Both the position numbers and the translations under genes were made by a program. The notes beneath the pieces were generated by a model. That model saw only the letters and a program-made list of their open reading frames with translations, did not search any database and was not told where the DNA came from. A DNA stretch of 39,705 nucleotides from assembly GCA_015999985.1 (NCBI GenBank), contig JAECRA010000039.1:1-39705 (forward strand), written 5' to 3'. The stretch comes from Comamonadaceae bacterium (GTDB taxonomy: Bacteria; Pseudomonadota; Gammaproteobacteria; Burkholderiales; Burkholderiaceae_C). This document shows positions 34,698-39,705 of this stretch, in pieces (position 1 is the stretch's first letter; every line of letters begins with the position of its first letter).

Positions 34698-36377
34698 TTA
34701 GCTCGCCTTGACCTTCACATAGCGCCCTGGCGCTGGCTCAATGGTGGGGTATTTCTTGTGACCCAGCTCACGCGGGGCGGCAATCTTCTTTCCGGTGTGC
34801 GGTAACAGCCATTCGAGCCAATGGCGCCACCAGCTCCCTGGTGTTTCCTGACTACTCTCCAGCCATTGCGCAGAATCGCCGCCCAGTTTGCCACCAGCGC
34901 GGTAGCTGCGCTTGTTCTTCGACGCTGGGTTGATGACCCCAGCAATATGCCCGCTGGCCCCCAGTACAAACTGTGTGCGCCCACCTAACAGCTGTGTGCT
35001 CCTATAGGCCGCGCGCCAGGGAACAATGTGGTCTTCCTTGGTTGCCAGCACATAGCTGGGGACGTCGATGCGGCTCAGATCGACCCGTGTTTCACAGACA
35101 CTCAGTTTGTCTGCTACCACCAAATTGTTCTCCAGATACATGTTGCGCAGATACCAAGCGTACATAGGCCCGGGGAGATTGGTCGCGTCAGCGTTCCAGT
35201 ACAACAGGTCGAAGGCCGGCGGAGATTTTCCCTTGAGATAGTTATCCACCACATAGGGCCAGATCAGGTCGTTCGCACGCATGGCCTGAAACACGAAGCC
35301 CAACTCACTGCCTGAGTAGATGCCGCCCTGGCCAATAGTTTGTTCGCGCTGACGCACATTCTGCTCGTCAATGAAAACGCCCAGATCGCCAGGCTCCTCG
35401 AAATCCAGCATGGTGGTCAGCAGCGTCAGGCTAGCAGCCGGATTCTCGCCACGCGCGCCCGCCACGGCCAGCGCCGTCGACAGGATGGTGCCTCCTACGC
35501 ACCAGCCCACCGCGTTGACCTGGTCGGCGCCGCTGATGGTGCGCGCCACAGCGAGGGCCTGTAGCGCACCTTGCTCTACGTAATCGTCCCAGCGCAGATG
35601 GCCGTGCTCGGGCTCCGGGTTGCGCCAGGACACCAGGAACACCGTAAGCCCGTTCTCCACTGCGTAACGCACAAAGGAATTATCAGGTTGCAGATCCAGG
35701 ATATAGAACTTGTTGATGCACGGCGGCACGATGACCAACGGCCGCGCCGCCACTTTCTTCGTTGACGGTGCATACTGAATCAGCTGCAGCAACTCGTTCT
35801 CAAATACCACTGCGCCCGGTGACACTGCCACGTTCACACCAATCTCAAACGCATCACGGTCAGTGATCGATATGCGCTTGTGTTGCAGGTCGTCAATCAG
35901 ATTGGAAAGACCTGCCCGTAAGCTTTCGCCGTTGCTGTCCAGCGCTTGGCGCGCAACGTCGGGGTTGGTCGCAGGGAAGTTGGCCGGACTCAGCGCGTTG
36001 ACCAACTGGGCCGTGAAGAACTCCAACTTATGCTTGTCTTTCGGCGGCAAAGGCGTGGCCTCGGCGAGACTGGTCAGCAACTGCGCATGCACAAGGTATT
36101 GCTGCTGAAGTGATCGGTACCATGGATGGCTCTTCCATGCTTCGCCATAAAAGCGCCGATCGCCTTGCACCACGTCAGCGCCTGGCTCGGCTGGTTGCCC
36201 CAGCCCTTGTCTCCATATGGCCATCTGTTGCTGCCAGTACTTCTGGTGAAGGGCGGCGAGGCCGTTGGCGTCCAACGTGCCGCCGGCATCCGACGATCCG
36301 GACATCAGGCTGCTCCAGTAGGCTTGCCCGGCCTTGGCAAAACCCTGGATGAATTCTTCAGGTATTGGAAACGCCAT
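34698..36377 (-). CDS. phaC: Class I poly(3-hydroxyalkanoate) synthase
   Basis: Granule-associated polymerase of 559 aa that links (R)-3-hydroxyacyl-CoA into PHA. The lipase-like box is GWCVGGT with Cys293 as nucleophile. The catalytic Asp is in ATKEDHIVPW and the His in GASGHIAGVINP. The N-terminal domain (about 1-200) is typical of class I, which works without PhaE or PhaR. No phaA or phaB is adjacent; instead a MaoC-type hydratase lies 10 bp upstream, which could supply (R)-3-hydroxyacyl-CoA from enoyl-CoA. Many Comamonadaceae hold several phaC genes, so this may be a secondary copy. Confidence 0.95.
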   Translation of the reverse strand: MAFPIPEEFIQGFAKAGQAYWSSLMSGSSDAGGTLDANGLAALHQKYWQQQMAIWRQGLGQPAEPGADVVQGDRRFYGEAWKSHPWYRSLQQQYLVHAQLLTSLAEATPLPPKDKHKLEFFTAQLVNALSPANFPATNPDVARQALDSNGESLRAGLSNLIDDLQHKRISITDRDAFEIGVNVAVSPGAVVFENELLQLIQYAPSTKKVAARPLVIVPPCINKFYILDLQPDNSFVRYAVENGLTVFLVSWRNPEPEHGHLRWDDYVEQGALQALAVARTISGADQVNAVGWCVGGTILSTALAVAGARGENPAASLTLLTTMLDFEEPGDLGVFIDEQNVRQREQTIGQGGIYSGSELGFVFQAMRANDLIWPYVVDNYLKGKSPPAFDLLYWNADATNLPGPMYAWYLRNMYLENNLVVADKLSVCETRVDLSRIDVPSYVLATKEDHIVPWRAAYRSTQLLGGRTQFVLGASGHIAGVINPASKNKRSYRAGGKLGGDSAQWLESSQETPGSWWRHWLEWLLPHTGKKIAAPRELGHKKYPTIEPAPGRYVKVKAS

Positions 36378-36387
36378 GGCCTCCCCT

Positions 36388-36822
36388 TCAGTGGGAGTTG
36401 CGTGAAGTCGGCATTACCAGCGCATCGCCCTCTACCACCACCTTGTCGCCTACCGTACAGACTGTGCTCAGCATCACCCTCTTCTTCTCGTACGACAACT
36501 CCTTGACGGTCACGGTAGCATGCACCGTGTCGCCTGGTCGTACCGGTGCTTTAAAGCGCAAGTTCTGGCCGAGATAGACGGTGCCCGGCCCTGGCAGTTG
36601 CCCCGCGATGGCTGCTGAAATGACGCTGGCGCTAAGCATTCCGTGCGCGATGCGTCCTTTGAATTGGGTTGTCTGCGCAAATACTTCATTGATGTGCATC
36701 GCGTTGTAATCACCCGATGCAGCAGCGAACATGACTATGTCCGCTTCCGTGATGGTTTTGGCAAACGTGGCCCGCATGCCTAGTTGCAGATCTTCAAAGT
36801 CGTAGCCGTTGAGAGTGTTCAT
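36388..36822 (-). CDS. MaoC-like (R)-specific enoyl-CoA hydratase (PhaJ type)
   Basis: Single hot-dog domain protein of 144 aa. The catalytic pair is Asp38 and His43 in ASGDYNAMHIN, with the same five-residue spacing as in PhaJ enzymes, followed by the hydratase-2 segment GRIAHGMLSASVISA. PhaJ hydrates trans-2-enoyl-CoA to (R)-3-hydroxyacyl-CoA, the PHA synthase substrate. The close placement before phaC supports this role. A general MaoC dehydratase of another pathway remains possible. Confidence 0.88.
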   Translation of the reverse strand: MNTLNGYDFEDLQLGMRATFAKTITEADIVMFAAASGDYNAMHINEVFAQTTQFKGRIAHGMLSASVISAAIAGQLPGPGTVYLGQNLRFKAPVRPGDTVHATVTVKELSYEKKRVMLSTVCTVGDKVVVEGDALVMPTSRNSH

Positions 36823-36850
36823 GGATCGATGCCTCCTGGGTAATGGGATG

Positions 36851-39705
36851 TCAAGCCGACAGTTGTTCGGTTCGCGGCTTCGCCGCAGCGTCGGATACGG
36901 TCCGTCGTGCCGGTGGCTCGCGGAATGCCTGCAGCCTTAGCGCGCGCAACGCCTCGGCCTGAGCGATGCTCCTCTCCTTCACATGGCCGTATCCCCGGAT
37001 ACCGTCGGGCAAACAAGCCAGTTGCACGGCAGCTTCATGGTTGCTCGTGTTCAGCTTTATCACCACTTCATCCAGCATGCGCTCATAGTCGGCAACAAGT
37101 TTTCGCTCCGCGCGGCGCTCATCGGTCTTGCCGAATATATCCAGCGCCCCGCCTCGCAAGCTTTTGAGCCGACTCAACCAAGTAAATGCGACACGCATCC
37201 AGGGACCAAAATTTTGCTTGATCAGGTGGCCTGTGATCGGATCACGCTTGGAAATTGCGGGGGGCGCCAGGTGGTACTTCACTGAGTAGCCGTTCGGAAA
37301 CTGCGCATTGAGTTTTGCGAGGAAAGCCGGGTCGCTGTGCAGCCGTGCAACCTCATACTCGTCCTTGTAGGCCATCAGCTTGTAAAGGTAGCGCGCCGTA
37401 GCTTCGGCCAATGCGCTTTGGCCCGGTGTGGCTTTTTGCTCAGCTGCCGATACGCGCTGCACTTGAGCGGCGTAACGGCGCGCGTAGGCGGCGTCCTGGA
37501 AAGCAATCAGTTCGGGCACCCTCACCTGCAGCAGGCGCTTGAGCTCCCCCATGGCACCAGTGCCGTCCACAATAGCGGCAGCTTCGATGCTCAGCGGTAC
37601 AACCGCGCGCGTTGTGCTATTGGCTCTGTCAGCCTCGGCCGTCACGAAGGCAAGGTCCACCACCGCCATACGTCCCCACCGGAATGCCGCGATTCCCTGC
37701 TCCACACCGACACCGGCGTTGCGGATCGCGGTTTCGATCGAATCGGCCTTCAGCGGGATAGTCCCGGCTTGGAACGCCACGCCAACCATGAAAGTGTTGG
37801 TTGCCATGGGATCACCGAACAAGCCCTCAGCCAGCGCCTGACCATCCAGGAACACGTTGTCGGCCTTGCGTGTGACTTTATCGATACCCGAAGTCAGCAC
37901 GCGTGTCGACGGAAAAAGAACGTTGCGGTTAGCCACCATCTGACCGGTTGGCGTTTGCGTGGTGGAAACCACGGCGATCGTGCGCTCAGGGTGGCACTTG
38001 TCGAGGTTCTTCGGATCAGTCGCGTTCAGGATGTCGAAGCCCAGGTACAGGTCACTGCGACCATCCGAGACCTTGTTGGATCCGTTGAAAGGCACTGTCG
38101 TGACCTTGATGTCTGAGATCACGGCGCCTCCCTTTTGCGCCAAGCCGGTCTGATCCAGACCAATCACGTGTTTGCCCTCCAGGCGCGCGGCCTGGGCGAT
38201 CGTAGATGCCACGGTGACCGAACCGGTACCTCCAATACCCATCAGGTGTACAGAAAAGCCGAAATTACCGTCAATCTTGACTTCCGGATCTGGCAGAGCA
38301 CGCTCCAACACCGGAATTCGGCCTTTCTTCTTTTTCTTGCCATCGCCCTCGGTGGGAGCGGGATTAGGTGTAACGGTGAGGAATGAGGGGCAAAAACCCT
38401 TGACGCATGAGAAATCCTTGTTGCACGAGCCTTGATGGATGCGCGTCTTGCGGCCAAATTCCGTGCCGACCGGCTCCACGCTCATACAGTTGCTCTTCTC
38501 GCCGCAGTCTCCGCAGCCTTCGCAGACGCGCTCGTTGATGACGACCACCTCGCGTGGCTCTTCGGCTTTGCCGCGGCTACGCGCGCGGCGCAGCTCTGCT
38601 GCGCACTCCTGGTCGTGCAGCAATACAGTCGTACCGGGCGTGTCGGCCAACAGGCGCTGAGCCTCGTCAAGTCCGTCACGGTGCCAGACTTGGGTGTCTC
38701 CCACCAAAGTCACAGCCTTATAGGGTTCCAGGTCATCAGTGGTCACGATGACCTTCTTCACGCCGTTGGCCAGCAGGTCAGCCACCATGGCAGCCACCGG
38801 GTGTGCGCCCATGATGGCCTGCCCGCCGGTCATCGAGGTATGGGCGTTGCGCAGGATCTTGAATGTGATGTTGGTATTGTTGGCTGCGGCATAGCGGATC
38901 GCCAAGCTTCCCGAATGGGCGTAGGTGCCATCTCCCATGTTCTGGAAGATGTGCTTGGTGTCGGTGAACGGCGCCATGCCGATCCACTGCGCACCCTCCG
39001 CACCCATGTGCGTGCCCATGACCACGTTGCGGTCCATCCACATGGCCATCGTATGGCAACCAATGCCAGCGGAGACAATCGATCCGTCTGGCGCCTGAGT
39101 GGAACTGTTGTGTGGGCAACCTGAGCAGAACCAGGCGGTGCGGCCCGCTGTCTCGGTCAACTTGCCGCGCGCATGGATTTCGTCCAGTCGTCGCAGCCAG
39201 GCCTCTGCCGATTCCACACGTGCTTTCTTGGATAGGCGGGCCGTCAGCGCACGGCCGATCGCATCGGACTCGAACTCGCCGTAGTGCGGCAGCAGCTCCT
39301 TTTCCTGTTCATCGAACTTGCCGACGATGCGCGGAGCGTTGGCCATGCCGTAGAGCACGTTTTTGGCAAACATCTCCAGAAATGGACGCTTCTCCTCTAT
39401 GACGAAGATTTCTTCCAGTCCGTGCGCGAAGTCCCGCACGACCTGAGGCTCCATAGGAAATAACATGCCCATCTTGAGGATGCGGATGCCGTAGCGGCGC
39501 AGCGCCGCGTCGTCCAATCCCAGTTCAAGGAAGCATTGACGCAAGTCGTTGTAGGTCTTGCCAGCGGTGATGATTCCCAACCAGGCATCGGGATTTTCGA
39601 AGACGACATCATTCAGCCGATTCGCCGCGGCGTAGCGCTTGGCCACTTCAAGCCGGCGCGTGTAGAGCGACTGCTCCATCTCCAGCGCCTGGGCGCGCAC
39701 GTTCA
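36851..39705 (-). CDS. Fused indolepyruvate ferredoxin oxidoreductase, 5' end cut
   Basis: The window shows about 950 C-terminal residues; the frame stays open to the edge, and the family's full length of about 1150-1200 implies that some 200-250 N-terminal residues are missing. In order: the rest of the alpha-like part with the TPP-binding segment GDGTYAHSGSLAIRYAAANN, a cysteine cluster CEGCGDCGEKSNC plus CNKDFSCVKGFC for iron-sulfur binding, then the gamma-like domain starting VHLMGIGGTGSVTVAS, and a C-terminal extension. The enzyme converts aryl pyruvates from aromatic amino acids to aryl-acetyl-CoA with ferredoxin as electron acceptor; related fused enzymes accept branched or other 2-oxoacids. 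It lies 28 bp upstream of the MaoC gene and reads the same way. Confidence 0.9.
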   Translation of the reverse strand, partial: NVRAQALEMEQSLYTRRLEVAKRYAAANRLNDVVFENPDAWLGIITAGKTYNDLRQCFLELGLDDAALRRYGIRILKMGMLFPMEPQVVRDFAHGLEEIFVIEEKRPFLEMFAKNVLYGMANAPRIVGKFDEQEKELLPHYGEFESDAIGRALTARLSKKARVESAEAWLRRLDEIHARGKLTETAGRTAWFCSGCPHNSSTQAPDGSIVSAGIGCHTMAMWMDRNVVMGTHMGAEGAQWIGMAPFTDTKHIFQNMGDGTYAHSGSLAIRYAAANNTNITFKILRNAHTSMTGGQAIMGAHPVAAMVADLLANGVKKVIVTTDDLEPYKAVTLVGDTQVWHRDGLDEAQRLLADTPGTTVLLHDQECAAELRRARSRGKAEEPREVVVINERVCEGCGDCGEKSNCMSVEPVGTEFGRKTRIHQGSCNKDFSCVKGFCPSFLTVTPNPAPTEGDGKKKKKGRIPVLERALPDPEVKIDGNFGFSVHLMGIGGTGSVTVASTIAQAARLEGKHVIGLDQTGLAQKGGAVISDIKVTTVPFNGSNKVSDGRSDLYLGFDILNATDPKNLDKCHPERTIAVVSTTQTPTGQMVANRNVLFPSTRVLTSGIDKVTRKADNVFLDGQALAEGLFGDPMATNTFMVGVAFQAGTIPLKADSIETAIRNAGVGVEQGIAAFRWGRMAVVDLAFVTAEADRANSTTRAVVPLSIEAAAIVDGTGAMGELKRLLQVRVPELIAFQDAAYARRYAAQVQRVSAAEQKATPGQSALAEATARYLYKLMAYKDEYEVARLHSDPAFLAKLNAQFPNGYSVKYHLAPPAISKRDPITGHLIKQNFGPWMRVAFTWLSRLKSLRGGALDIFGKTDERRAERKLVADYERMLDEVVIKLNTSNHEAAVQLACLPDGIRGYGHVKERSIAQAEALRALRLQAFREPPARRTVSDAAAKPRTEQLSA

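Noticed and set aside
38432..39124. 230-codon frame opposite the indolepyruvate oxidoreductase gene
   Set aside because: It runs inside a clearly real gene on the other strand and shows no domain.

Overview
The window looks like a chromosome segment of a betaproteobacterium of order Burkholderiales, most likely family Comamonadaceae. The grounds are the folC–SPOR–cvpA–purF–metZ gene order, several orphan Bug-type (TctC) periplasmic receptors, a class I PHA synthase, a fused indolepyruvate ferredoxin oxidoreductase and a type B L31 gene after rho. The species cannot be named from sequence alone. No phage, insertion sequence, CRISPR array or plasmid gene was seen.

Layout. (1) 1-7346, minus strand, housekeeping: a cut tRNA-Ala(GGC), gltX, metZ, purF, cvpA, a SPOR-domain protein and folC. 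The purF leader holds two perfect, interleaved inverted repeats that resemble an attenuator. (2) 7386-12976, plus strand: a Spx/ArsC-like reductase, a cardiolipin synthase, a succinate-semialdehyde dehydrogenase, a GDSL lipoprotein esterase and an OmpW-like porin, ending in a bidirectional terminator. (3) 13183-14926: a BaiN/HI0933-type flavoprotein and a small two-helix membrane protein. (4) 15069-26088, the accessory catabolic region: a type B carboxylesterase followed by a Bug receptor broken by one missing base in a C6 tract; a LysR regulator; then a six-gene minus-strand unit (Bug receptor, class III CoA-transferase, two different acyl-CoA carboxyltransferases, a second Bug receptor and a 73-residue biotin carrier) with a divergent LysR gene. 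(5) 26124-34294: an AddAB-like helicase-nuclease pair, then trxA, rho and rpmE2 on the plus strand. (6) 34698-39705, minus strand: PHA synthase, MaoC/PhaJ-like hydratase and the 3' part of the fused indolepyruvate ferredoxin oxidoreductase.

The most unusual system is the six-gene unit in region 4. It encodes two carboxyltransferases and a free-standing biotin carrier but no biotin carboxylase. One reading is an acyl-CoA:acyl-CoA transcarboxylase: a carboxylic acid is captured by Bug receptors, activated by the CoA-transferase, and its carboxyl group is moved through biotin to a second acyl-CoA. The alternative is an ordinary acyl-CoA carboxylase that borrows a biotin carboxylase encoded elsewhere. 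The operon content is seen directly; the function is inference.
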